Assembly: GCA_016219865.1 (NCBI GenBank)
Contig: JACRKF010000043.1
Span: 1 to 54,878, forward strand
From: Candidatus Woesearchaeota archaeon
Lineage (GTDB): Archaea > Nanobdellota > Nanobdellia > Woesearchaeales > DSVV01
Length of the DNA stretch: 54,878 nt
Direction: 5' to 3'
Position 1 is the first letter of the stretch. Each line of letters begins with the position of its first letter. Positions 9,925-19,634 of this stretch are shown here, piece by piece. Both the position numbers and the translations under genes were made by a program. Below the pieces are notes generated by a model, which did no database searches, had not been told where the DNA came from, and saw nothing but the letters and a program-made list of their open reading frames with translations.

Positions 9925-10080
9925 AAAAGCTATTTACTTTATTAAAATCTCTTTTGTCTTGTCTAAGATTTTCTTTGCAAGCTGCATGCGCCCATAGAAG
10001 TAATTCCTACAACTTTTGCAATATTATTGGCATTATAATCTACCTCTGGACTTTTTACAAGCTTTAGCACAATATTCATT
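9925..10080 (-). pseudogene. wHTH gene remnant
   Basis: Reverse strand reads MNIVLKLVKSPEVDYNANNIAKVVGITSMGA (wHTH N-terminus), then frame shift to LAKKILDKTKEILIK*. Confidence 0.4.
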
Positions 10081-10083
10081 AAT

Positions 10084-10851
10084 TCATTCCTTCATCCTTA
10101 ACAATCTATACTTTGCAGAAAACTTAATCAATTTCAGAATAAATTTTGGAGCTTCTTTTGCCAGATTTATCTTGCTTTCTCCGTGGATTCTGTCTTTGAA
10201 TTGAACTGGAATCTCTATTATCTTATATCCTTTTACTTTTGTTAAGATAATCATCTCAAGCAATATTGAATTTGTGTTCTCTTTTGTTTTGATGCTTTTC
10301 CATGCGCTTTTTGTAATTGCTCTGAAATTTGCAGTAAAATCACTTATATTGACACCAGACAATACTTTATTCATCTTATTTCCAAATTTGCTGATAAACC
10401 ATTTTACGTATATCTTGAATTCTTTTTTTTCATAGTTTTTATCAGTCCCATGTCTTCCGCCAAGCACTAAATCATAACCTTCATTTATCTTTTCCATAAA
10501 TCTGAGAATATCTTTTATGTCAAATGATAAATCAGAATCCATTGAAATAATAATATCATTTTTTGCAGCATTGTAGCCATCTCTTAATGCAGCGCCAATG
10601 CCTTCTTTTTTCTTTCTGAGAATAACTCGCACATTTCTATATCTTTTGTTCATCTCTTCTGCTGTTTCTGCTGTTCCATCTGGAGACGAGTCATCAACTA
10701 CAATAATCTCAAAATTGTATTTGTTCTTGAGAAGAAGATTCTCTAGTTCAGGAATAAGAATCTCAATATTCTTCTTTTCATTGTATGTTGGAAGAACTAT
10801 TGAAAGAGATCTTAAAGGCTTCTTTGTCTTTGTTTGTTTTGTTTCTTCCAT
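10084..10851 (-). CDS. dolichol-phosphate mannosyltransferase-like GT2
   Basis: SIVLPTYNEKKNIEILIPEL…VVDDSSPDGTAE…MDSDLSFDIKDI. Confidence 0.9.
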   Translation of the reverse strand: MEETKQTKTKKPLRSLSIVLPTYNEKKNIEILIPELENLLLKNKYNFEIIVVDDSSPDGTAETAEEMNKRYRNVRVILRKKKEGIGAALRDGYNAAKNDIIISMDSDLSFDIKDILRFMEKINEGYDLVLGGRHGTDKNYEKKEFKIYVKWFISKFGNKMNKVLSGVNISDFTANFRAITKSAWKSIKTKENTNSILLEMIILTKVKGYKIIEIPVQFKDRIHGESKINLAKEAPKFILKLIKFSAKYRLLRMKE

Positions 10852-10946
10852 TAACTATAGGAGAATCTTTGTTGTTTTTTAAATCTTTCCGTAATAGGCA
10901 AATATGTTCCATAATCATTATAAACCAGCATTTCTTTATAGAGATA

Positions 10947-12485
10947 ATGCAAGAAAAAAACAAGTTATCAACATCTCAGTCATTAGCCGGAGTTGTAGGT
11001 AAAGGCGCAATCTGGTTAACATTGAATCAATTTATTTTCTTATTGACGAGCTATATTACTTATGTTTACTTAGCTAGGAAATTAGGGGCTGAACTTTTTG
11101 GCGTGTATGGTGTTGTTATTTCTCTTGTTACTGTTGTGACTATGGTATTAATTACAGGAACACAACAAGTTGTGGCAAAGTTTGTAAGCGAAAATCCAAG
11201 CCATGCTGAATTCATTAAAAGAAAAGCATTAAAGCTGCAACTTTTATTTTCTGGAAGTATTACTGTAATATATTTCTTTTCCTCTTTCATTATTGCATAT
11301 CTTTTACATGATAAAAATTTAATACCTTTTATTCAATTGTCAGCGTTAATTATCTTATTTCACTCATTATTCTCTGTGTTTATGGGATATTTTAATGGAC
11401 TAAAATTGTTTAAACAGCAGGCATTGTATACAGCAATGTATCATATTGCTAGAATGATCTTGACTATTATATTTGTTATGTTTGGTTATAAGGTGTTTGG
11501 CGCAATAGGAGCTTTTGTGTTGTCTTCAGTGCTTTTTTTTGTGGCTTGTTTATTATTTGTTGGATTTACAAAAATAGATACAGAAAAAAATAGTAATGCT
11601 ACAATACAAAATGAAAAAAGCAATATAAATAATATTCTAATACAGAAAGAGGTTGTTACTACAAAACGTTTTATCTCTTTTTCAATGCCAATTATGCTGT
11701 ATATTGTTGTGATATATCTATTGATGAATATTGACTTATTCTTCTTAAAATCATTATCTGGCGCAGCTGCTGCTAATCTTTATGCTGGATATTATACTGC
11801 TGCGCAGACAATTGCAAGAATTCCTTATTTTGTTGTTGCAGCATTGCCTGTTGTGTTGTTTCCATTGGTATCAAGCAGCAGCTTTGCGAAGAATATTGAA
11901 AAAACAAGAGATTATATAAGACGAGGATTGAGATATACATTGTTATTATTGCTGCCATTGACAGCTGCGATTGCTGCGACAGCAAAAGAGCTTTTAACAT
12001 TGCTTTATTCTGCAGAATATGCTGTTGGAGCAAAAGCATTGTTTATTTTAATTATTGGCATGATGTTTTTAGGATTGTTTACATTGTTTACAACATATAT
12101 TTCAGGATCAGATAAACCAAGAATATCATTTTATCTCGCAAGCATTACTCTTGTCTTTGCAATCTTGTTAAATTACTTTTTAGTTCAGAAGTATAGCATG
12201 TTTGGTTCTGCAATTGCAACAACAATTGCATTGTTTTTAGGTGTGATTATCACAGCTGCATATGTTTATAGAGAATATAGAGTTTTAATTGAATTAAATT
12301 CTTTCTTACGCATTTGTTATGCAACTGTTATAATGTATATTGTTGCATATTTTGCGCATTTTACTGGTTATTTGTTGATTGCGGAATATATTATCCTAGG
12401 AATAGTTTATTTGCTTGTGTTGTATCTGAGTAAAGAGATTAATGAGGAAGATGTTGGATTGGTTAAGAGATTGATTGGGAGATGA
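10947..12485 (+). CDS. Wzx-like polysaccharide/oligosaccharide flippase
   Basis: ATG at 10947 gives MQEKNKLSTSQSLAGVVGKGAIWLTLNQFIFLLTSYITYVYLARKLGAELFGVYG; ~12-14 TM. Confidence 0.85.
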   Translation: MQEKNKLSTSQSLAGVVGKGAIWLTLNQFIFLLTSYITYVYLARKLGAELFGVYGVVISLVTVVTMVLITGTQQVVAKFVSENPSHAEFIKRKALKLQLLFSGSITVIYFFSSFIIAYLLHDKNLIPFIQLSALIILFHSLFSVFMGYFNGLKLFKQQALYTAMYHIARMILTIIFVMFGYKVFGAIGAFVLSSVLFFVACLLFVGFTKIDTEKNSNATIQNEKSNINNILIQKEVVTTKRFISFSMPIMLYIVVIYLLMNIDLFFLKSLSGAAAANLYAGYYTAAQTIARIPYFVVAALPVVLFPLVSSSSFAKNIEKTRDYIRRGLRYTLLLLLPLTAAIAATAKELLTLLYSAEYAVGAKALFILIIGMMFLGLFTLFTTYISGSDKPRISFYLASITLVFAILLNYFLVQKYSMFGSAIATTIALFLGVIITAAYVYREYRVLIELNSFLRICYATVIMYIVAYFAHFTGYLLIAEYIILGIVYLLVLYLSKEINEEDVGLVKRLIGR

Positions 12486-12508
12486 TTTTGATATATATAC
12501 AAATAATA

Positions 12509-12928
12509 TCATAATTTTAAAAATCTCCAATCTGATAAGTTATTCTCATCATAATTATATTTTTCATTATCGTTATATCTGCAACTTCCGTCTTTGAATA
12601 TTATAATCCCACCAAATAATTTTTTATTGTATTTCTGATTTTGAGTTTTGATGTATTTTGCTAGTGCTTCTGCTTTTTCCTTTGCGATTTTTGCAGTTAT
12701 TCCGCTTTTTGTATCAAAAATTCCAATCTGTCCATTATCTAACATAAAGATAAAATCAACATAAAAACCTCTTTCTACTCCCTTATCATCAGCATATTTG
12801 ACAGCAAAATATTTCTTGTCTGACTCTCCGTTTTTGAACCACCATTTAACAGAATTTTTAGGATTTTCAAGAAGTTTAATGAAGTCTTTTTCTGGCACAC
12901 TTTCAGTAGATGCAAAATAAGGTTTCAT
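12509..12928 (-). pseudogene. C-terminal endonuclease part of type III restriction subunit (Res)
   Basis: PEKDFIKLLENPKNSVKWWFKNGESDKKYFAVKYAD…YVDFIFMLDNGQIGIFDTKSG (PD-DxK type motif). Confidence 0.75.
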
Positions 12929-13244
12929 CAGGTTCTAGTCTGTTGTTTGTTAGGTCTTCAAAGTATTTGCATTCTATTGCTCTTGTTGTAGAATAGTATT
13001 TGTCAAGTTTCTCTTTGCTTTGAGTATGTAATTGTCTTGGAGCTGTCCAGATAAAAGCTATTTGTTTTCCGTCATCTCTTCTATCAACAAGTCGTTTAAT
13101 AAATTCAGCAACCATTAGGGTTTTACCTGAGCCAGTTGGAGATTTGAAAACTAAAGTTTCTCTTGACTCTCTATTTAGCAATTCATTTATCTGCTCTTTC
13201 AGTTTCAAAATTGCTTTTTCTTGATAATCTTTAATTTCAATCAT
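12903..13244 (-). pseudogene. N-terminal helicase part of type III Res, truncated after motif I region
   Basis: KDYQEKAILKLKEQI…LVFKSPTGSGKTLMVAEFI; frame terminates at the junction with the C-terminal part. Confidence 0.8.
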
Positions 13245-14934
13245 TCTTGAAAACCTTCCTATAAACTTTTAAAATTGTTTCTGGAATTGGGCATAAAGTT
13301 ACTTTGTTTTTAATGGTTTTAAATTCTTTTGTAGGCACAGAATCATCATGCGAAAACACATAAACATGAATTTTACCGTTTATTTTCTCCGCTTCCTTTA
13401 CAAATTCATCAATATACTCGTCATCAAAAATTATTCCTAAATGCAATTCATCATTTTTGAAAATCTTGAATTTCTTTGCGTCTTTTACTTTTTCAAAAGT
13501 ATTTTCCTTAATGCAAAGCATTTCTGTGCAATTATCAACAAGCTTACGCTTATTTTTATCAGTTTGTTCTGCTTCAACAAAATCAGTTTTGTAATATTTG
13601 AGATTACCACCATGTTCATCTATATTTTTTTTAATTCTAGGATAACAGATATCCGTACATATTTTACGTCCATCTCCATTATTATCTTCATTATTCGTGC
13701 ATATAATGAATTTTCGTTTCCCGCCATCTTCGCTATTCAATTTAAGAACAGAATGTCCAGTAGTTCCTGAACCTGCAAAGAAATCAAGAATAACTGCATT
13801 ATCGTCTGCTCCGAACTTAAGGAAAAATTTAATCAATTCAGTGGGTTTAGGATTTTGAAATACATCTTTAACGGAAAATATTTCTTTTAACTCATTTGTG
13901 CCATCGGCTGTTGTTGCTAGTTCATATAATATACTTCTCTCTTTAATCTTTTTTACATCTCCTTCAGTAAAATAAATTTTTTCATAGGGAATCCATTTAT
14001 CCTCTTTTTTTTGCCAATAAATAAGATTTTTATTAATCAATTCGTCCATTCTTTTTTTGCCAACTCTCCACCGTCCTAAATTTCCGTCAGGTGCATATGG
14101 AATAACGTTTTTTCCATCTGGTGATTTAATTGGAAAGTGCATTTTCTCTCTATCTTCTTTTCTTGCTGTGTTTCCCCATTTTGCAAGTTTTACAGCGGTA
14201 AATTTTCCGTCTTTATCCTCTTTATTGTATTCGGCTTCTTTAACAGGAACTATCTCATCACGCCATTTAAATTTATTAGATTTTGAATAAACTAAAATGT
14301 ATTCATGTTCTCTGGCAAAATAATCATCAGCTTGACCACCGCCCTCTTTTTTTCTCCAAATTAGATTACCTATAAAGTTAGTTTCTCCAAAAACATCATC
14401 GCATAATAACTTTAATTGTGCAACCTCATTGTCATCAATAGAAATAAAAATTACTCCTGTATCTTTAAGCAGATTTTTTGCAAGAGCCAGTCTTTTAGAC
14501 ATAAAAGAAAGCCATTTGCTATGTCTATATCCGTCTTCTTTATCTACAAACTTATCATTATACTTAAAATCCTTATTTCCTGTATTATAAGGTGGATCTA
14601 TGTAGATTACATCCACAGAATTTTTATGCGTAAAATTAAGAACAGTAAGGGAATGGTAATTATCTCCCTCAATCAATAGATTAACTGGCTTGTCTTTATC
14701 TGTGTTAATCTCTTTATCTTTTACTTCTGCCAAAACTGGAAACTTATCTTTACTTTCAAGACTAAATTCCTCTTTGGTCTTTTCGCCCTCCCAATTAATG
14801 AATAGGTCAAAATCCTCTTTAGTTTTCTCTCGTTCCCAAACTAATCCATAAGTCTTTTGCTTCTTTAAAGCCAAGATCTCTCTTATAAGTTCCTCTTTTG
14901 ACCATTCAATGTAATTTCTTTTTCCGTTAGCCAT
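13237..14934 (-). CDS. mod: type III-type adenine-specific DNA methyltransferase (Mod)
   Basis: VDVIYIDPPYNTGNKDFKYNDKFVDKEDGYRHSKWLSFM (DPPY), ILDFFAGSGTTGHSVLKLN (FxGxG). Confidence 0.9.
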   Translation of the reverse strand: MANGKRNYIEWSKEELIREILALKKQKTYGLVWEREKTKEDFDLFINWEGEKTKEEFSLESKDKFPVLAEVKDKEINTDKDKPVNLLIEGDNYHSLTVLNFTHKNSVDVIYIDPPYNTGNKDFKYNDKFVDKEDGYRHSKWLSFMSKRLALAKNLLKDTGVIFISIDDNEVAQLKLLCDDVFGETNFIGNLIWRKKEGGGQADDYFAREHEYILVYSKSNKFKWRDEIVPVKEAEYNKEDKDGKFTAVKLAKWGNTARKEDREKMHFPIKSPDGKNVIPYAPDGNLGRWRVGKKRMDELINKNLIYWQKKEDKWIPYEKIYFTEGDVKKIKERSILYELATTADGTNELKEIFSVKDVFQNPKPTELIKFFLKFGADDNAVILDFFAGSGTTGHSVLKLNSEDGGKRKFIICTNNEDNNGDGRKICTDICYPRIKKNIDEHGGNLKYYKTDFVEAEQTDKNKRKLVDNCTEMLCIKENTFEKVKDAKKFKIFKNDELHLGIIFDDEYIDEFVKEAEKINGKIHVYVFSHDDSVPTKEFKTIKNKVTLCPIPETILKVYRKVFKND

Positions 14935-15062
14935 CTAATTGTTCCCCTTTATTATCAATATAATTCATGATGTTTATTAATGTTTTTCTTTCTAAACTAT
15001 CTTCATTTTTATTCATGAAGCAGATATCTGTTTCAAATTGTTTTCTTTTTCAAATCAACAAT

Positions 15063-16985
15063 TCATTTTTTGATTCTTTCCAACAATTCCTTATCTTCAT
15101 CAATATACAATCGATGCCATAATTCAAGCGTTAATAAACACCATATCTCCTGCTTTCTGTTTTTTAATCCTGAAGAATTTTGATCTAGAATTTTTCTAAT
15201 GTATCTTTTATTAAAATATCCTCTGTTAATTGTTCTGTCTTCTAAGAGAATCTTGTAGATATAATTTTTTAAACTTCCCCTAAACCATTTATCCAATGGC
15301 ACTGGAAAACCTTGCTTTTTGTGATCTAATACTTTCTGCGGCAGTTCTTTTTCCATAGCTTTTCTGATGATATATTTTGGCGTCATATCTTTCATCTTCA
15401 ATTTGATTGGAATGCCTGCTGCAAATTCTACAATCGTATGGTCAATAATTGGAACTCTGCCTTCCAGCGAATTTGCCATATCCATCTTGTCTTCAAGCAA
15501 TAAAAGCATTGGTAAGTATGTTTTTACATCTAGATACATAAATAAATCAAACTTGTTTCTTGCTGTTGATTTCTTTGTCAGAAAATCAATGTATTCATAA
15601 CAGTTATAATTATTTATTTGGTCATAGAAATCTTTTGCAAACAATTGTTTCTTTTGTTTATTATTGAAAAAACTAATTTTTGCAGTTTTCTGCATGCCTT
15701 CATTCCATAATGTATAACCATAATAGCCTAGGAATCTTTTAAAACCAACAATGTTTATTGACTTGAAAATATGTTTTATTATTTTGAATGGATTTGATTT
15801 TAATAAAAATAATTCTTTTATCTCTTTGTTGATGTATAATGGCATATTATAGGGATAACCGCAGAATATCTCGTCTCCGCCATGGCCTGTGAGAACAACC
15901 TTGACAGTTTTAGCAGCATCTTTTGCAACGAAGAAAATAGGAAATGCTCCGCTTGGTGTTCTTGGTTCATCTAAATGCCAAACTATTTTTGTCAATATGT
16001 TCTCTAAATCATCTTCTCGAGGAAAGATCTCATGATAAATTGTATTGTTCTTCTCAGCAACTGTTTTGGCAAATTCTCTTTCGTCAAATCTGCCTCCTTC
16101 TTGTTTGAATGCGCCAGTAAATGTGTTTAATTTTTCATTGTTTCTTGCTTTCCATCGGCTAGCAAGTGTTGTGATTGCGCTTGAGTCAATGCCTCCGGAA
16201 AGATAACAGCCAAGAGGAACATCGCTCATAAGCTGCATATTTACTGATTTGTCAAGCAATTGTTTGAATTCAATTACATATTCCTGCTCTGTTTTATTTC
16301 TGCTGTAATTAAATTGAAGATCCCAATATTCTCTGATTAAAACAGTGTTATTCTCAACGACAATATAATGTCCAGGCAATAATAATTTAATCTCTTCAAT
16401 AAATGTTTTGCTGCCAAATACATTTTGGATTGTCATATAATCAACAATCGCTTTTTTGTTAACAATTCTTGGGATTGTCTTGTCCTCAAGAATTGCTTTC
16501 ATTTCGCTAGCAAAAAGAAATCTGTTCTTGTCTGCATAATAATATAATGGTTTTATTCCTAATCTATCGCGCGCTATGAATAATTTATTTTTCTTTTTGT
16601 CCAGGATTGCAAATGCGAACATTCCATTGAAAAATGCTACGCATTTTTCAGCATATTCTAAATACATATGAAGAACAACTTCAGTATCTGTCTTAGTGTA
16701 GAATTTGTGGCCTTTTTCTATCAGATTTTCTTTGAGATGTTTGTAATTGTATATTTCTCCATTAAATGTTATCCAATAATTGTTGTCTTTAGTGTGTAGA
16801 ATTGGCTGCGATTGTTCTTTTGTGTCAATAATTGTCAATCGTCGATAACCCAAACCAATGTTATTTGTGATATATGTTCCTTGATTATCTGGGCCGCGAT
16901 GTTTAATGATTCCAGTCATCTTTTCTAAGAGAGTTTTATCTACTTTTTTCTTGTTAAAATTGCAGATGCCTGTAATGCCGCACAT
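15063..16985 (-). CDS. asnB: glutamine-hydrolysing asparagine synthetase
   Basis: MCGITGICNF, RGPDNQGTY, GEIYNYKHL, YLSGGIDSSAITTLASRW. Confidence 0.93.
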   Translation of the reverse strand: MCGITGICNFNKKKVDKTLLEKMTGIIKHRGPDNQGTYITNNIGLGYRRLTIIDTKEQSQPILHTKDNNYWITFNGEIYNYKHLKENLIEKGHKFYTKTDTEVVLHMYLEYAEKCVAFFNGMFAFAILDKKKNKLFIARDRLGIKPLYYYADKNRFLFASEMKAILEDKTIPRIVNKKAIVDYMTIQNVFGSKTFIEEIKLLLPGHYIVVENNTVLIREYWDLQFNYSRNKTEQEYVIEFKQLLDKSVNMQLMSDVPLGCYLSGGIDSSAITTLASRWKARNNEKLNTFTGAFKQEGGRFDEREFAKTVAEKNNTIYHEIFPREDDLENILTKIVWHLDEPRTPSGAFPIFFVAKDAAKTVKVVLTGHGGDEIFCGYPYNMPLYINKEIKELFLLKSNPFKIIKHIFKSINIVGFKRFLGYYGYTLWNEGMQKTAKISFFNNKQKKQLFAKDFYDQINNYNCYEYIDFLTKKSTARNKFDLFMYLDVKTYLPMLLLLEDKMDMANSLEGRVPIIDHTIVEFAAGIPIKLKMKDMTPKYIIRKAMEKELPQKVLDHKKQGFPVPLDKWFRGSLKNYIYKILLEDRTINRGYFNKRYIRKILDQNSSGLKNRKQEIWCLLTLELWHRLYIDEDKELLERIKK

Positions 16986-17067
16986 GGATTGTTAAAGAAT
17001 AAGGAGTGTTTATATTGTTTATGCAAATACTAATATTTAAATATGCAAGTTATCTTCCTATTTTCCT

Positions 17068-18024
17068 ATGAGACTTGAAGATTTATTTAATTTTGTTCGA
17101 AGCGCAGAATATTCTGTTCAAGGTTTTTCATTTTATGTTGTGCCTCGCGCAGGTCTTTTAAATCTTCAAAAGGCTGAGCCAGCGTATGCAGGGCTATTTT
17201 CTCTTCCAATTAGAAGCAGTCCTGAATCAATATTGCGCGCTATTAAAGCTGAAAGAGCGCATCTTCGCGTGCGAGAAACAGCTGCTGGATTTCCAGTTTT
17301 ATTGCCTTATTCTAATGCAAATAATAAGTTAATGCAATTTGATTTTATTTCTATAAGACATGGAGCTGATATTCCTGATATCCTTTATGGTTACACTAAT
17401 ATAGGCTCAAAAGAATTTAGAGATATAAAATATCTCGAAGATAATCTCTTTGAACGTGATATTTGTCCGCAAGCAAATGATGTTGATCTGCTAAATGGTT
17501 TCATATTAAAACCTTCTCGCGGTTGGTTGGGGATGTCTGGAGACGATATAGAGAATTTGCGATATTCTGAAACTGCGCAGAGATCAATTAATAGCAGTTC
17601 AGCTGATGCCACTATTACTTTTAGAATATTAACTGAACTTAATTATCGTTCTCAAATAACAGCATTCAAGCTTGAATATTGGGTGCATCGAAAATCTGCT
17701 TCTGTAACTGCTGTTCCTAGATTTGCGCTGTTAGAAGATTGTGAATTGCAAAATTCTTCTCTTTCTTTACCTCATGCTGAGTTCTATGTTGTTCCATCCT
17801 CGCCTGGCTATTATCATTTTGGCGGATATGTTTCAGAAGCAGGTTATCATAATTTTTATAGCAGAAATAATATTTCAATAATAGATTTTGCAGGAAGACT
17901 GCCTTCAAAAGATAAAACTATTAACATGGAGAAAACATTTGATTATCTTTTTGATATAATTTCAGGAAGAATGGGATTCAATCCGGCAAGATTTGCGGAT
18001 TTGAGTTATATTGTGCGAAGATGA
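17068..18024 (+). CDS. hypothetical protein, 318 aa
   Basis: Long ORF, typical codon use; no recognisable family. Confidence 0.6.
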   Translation: MRLEDLFNFVRSAEYSVQGFSFYVVPRAGLLNLQKAEPAYAGLFSLPIRSSPESILRAIKAERAHLRVRETAAGFPVLLPYSNANNKLMQFDFISIRHGADIPDILYGYTNIGSKEFRDIKYLEDNLFERDICPQANDVDLLNGFILKPSRGWLGMSGDDIENLRYSETAQRSINSSSADATITFRILTELNYRSQITAFKLEYWVHRKSASVTAVPRFALLEDCELQNSSLSLPHAEFYVVPSSPGYYHFGGYVSEAGYHNFYSRNNISIIDFAGRLPSKDKTINMEKTFDYLFDIISGRMGFNPARFADLSYIVRR

Positions 18025-18042
18025 TACAATGTTTTTAGGAAA

Positions 18043-19254
18043 TTATATATTTCTTACAACAGCAACATATATCCAAGCTTGGTTCCAGCGGAAAAAGACT
18101 GAATTGTTCACTTTGCCATTCTCAAAGTATTTGTAATAGAACTCGTCTTTTCCATTGCTCATCTTCTCTATTGCAAACTGCAAAATCTGTTTTGCAAACT
18201 CTTTTTCTCCTGCAATCTGCATTGTAATGATTGCTTGCGCCACATCGTGACAGTCAATTGGGTATGTTTGTTCAGCTGACCATTTTGGAAGATAGCCATC
18301 AAATAGATTATTTTTATAAAAAGCAAGTCCTTTGTCAATTGCAGTTTTAATAATATCTTTTTCTAGGTTATTGGATTTGCTTTTTATTAATACTTGGCGC
18401 GCAATGATTAGCGCTTCAATTATATAACCTGTGTGTCGATTGTCAATCTTATTCTCTTTAGTTGGTTCTGCATCAACAATGTATTTCCAGCTGCCATTTT
18501 TTTCTTGATGGTTTAAAGTAAATAAAACTGCTTTTTTTCCAATATCCATTAATTCTTTATTCTTGAAATAAGTTCCATACTTTATTAGAAAAGCTGCTGC
18601 TATTGCATTGCCAGAGATTGCTTTGTGTTTGTCAATGCGTGAATAGTAAAAGCAAATGCCATCTTTGCCTTCATAATATTGATTATCAAACAAAAGAAAC
18701 TTGATTGCGCTTTCGATGATTTTTTTTATCTCTTTCTGCATCTTGATTATTTCTTTTGTTTTTTTATTCTCTCTTGTTTCTTTTTCGTTATCAAGCAATT
18801 GGCAGTAATCAAGCAATGCATGCAGAATTGGGGCAGTTACACATGTTAATGCAGTATTTGCAGGATACCTTGGAGCTTGTCCCCAGATAAAAGGCCAGCC
18901 CCAGCAAAAATTTTGAAAATCAATTGATTTTGTCTGTTTTAAGAGAGAAATAAGGAGATTGTTTTCTTGTATTATATCTGCTTTTATCTGTTTGTCGCTT
19001 GTTTTTTTGTAGAGCAGACAATTGCCAGCAATAATCAAGCCAAGAGCTTTTGGATAGTAAATCTTTGGCAGATTTGAAAATGCTTTATTTGGGATCAATA
19101 CGTGGAATGGTTTCAATGTTTTTCTGATTACTGACAAAAAAGGGATATTTCTGCTAAACAGTTTTTCATCTAACTGAAATGGATCAATGCCTTTGTATTC
19201 ATTTGTCTTGAACCATTGACGAAGATCTTCTGCTAATTGAAGATAGTTGTTTTG
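18043..19254 (-). CDS. alpha/alpha-toroid (terpene-cyclase/six-hairpin-like) hypothetical protein
   Basis: FCWGWPFIWGQAPRYPANTALTCVTAPILHALLDYCQ, repeated helical hairpins, NHQEKNGSWKYIVD. Confidence 0.6.
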   Translation of the reverse strand, partial: QNNYLQLAEDLRQWFKTNEYKGIDPFQLDEKLFSRNIPFLSVIRKTLKPFHVLIPNKAFSNLPKIYYPKALGLIIAGNCLLYKKTSDKQIKADIIQENNLLISLLKQTKSIDFQNFCWGWPFIWGQAPRYPANTALTCVTAPILHALLDYCQLLDNEKETRENKKTKEIIKMQKEIKKIIESAIKFLLFDNQYYEGKDGICFYYSRIDKHKAISGNAIAAAFLIKYGTYFKNKELMDIGKKAVLFTLNHQEKNGSWKYIVDAEPTKENKIDNRHTGYIIEALIIARQVLIKSKSNNLEKDIIKTAIDKGLAFYKNNLFDGYLPKWSAEQTYPIDCHDVAQAIITMQIAGEKEFAKQILQFAIEKMSNGKDEFYYKYFENGKVNNSVFFRWNQAWIYVAVVRNI

Positions 19255-19259
19255 CATTT

Positions 19260-19592
19260 TTATCTTAAGACCTCCCAATATCCACCTTTATCAGAGCCTA
19301 TTCTTTTGATTTTCCCTTCTTTTGCTAATTTTCTTAGATGATACTTAATTCCATAAGGAGTAATTCCAATTATTTTTGCAAGATTATTTCTTGTAATGCT
19401 TGGATCTTGCGCAATGAGTTCTACTATCTTCTGGGTAGTTTTCTGGTCATTCTTCTCATCAGTTTCTTTTTGTAAGGAAATGTTTCTCATAAACACAGTT
19501 GAGAATCCATATTTTAGCACAACAAATTTGATAGGAATAAACTCAGCAGTTGTTTTCTTTAACTCTAGGTTTTCTGATTCTTCAAATTTCAT
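19260..19592 (-). CDS. small wHTH protein; likely internally deleted Schlafen/AlbA_2-type protein
   Basis: N-terminal KFEESENLELKKTTAE like AlbA_2 start, fused to KYGFSTVFMR…KTTQKIVELIAQDPSITRNNLAKIIGITPYGIKYHLRKLAKEGKIKRIGSDKGGYWEV. Confidence 0.65.
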   Translation of the reverse strand: MKFEESENLELKKTTAEFIPIKFVVLKYGFSTVFMRNISLQKETDEKNDQKTTQKIVELIAQDPSITRNNLAKIIGITPYGIKYHLRKLAKEGKIKRIGSDKGGYWEVLR

Positions 19593-19634
19593 TTCCTCTA
19601 TTGCAGTATTTATTACCTATAAAAATCCTTCGAA

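Noticed and set aside
13441-14679. Plus-strand ORFs within mod
   Set aside because: Antisense shadows of the methyltransferase CDS.
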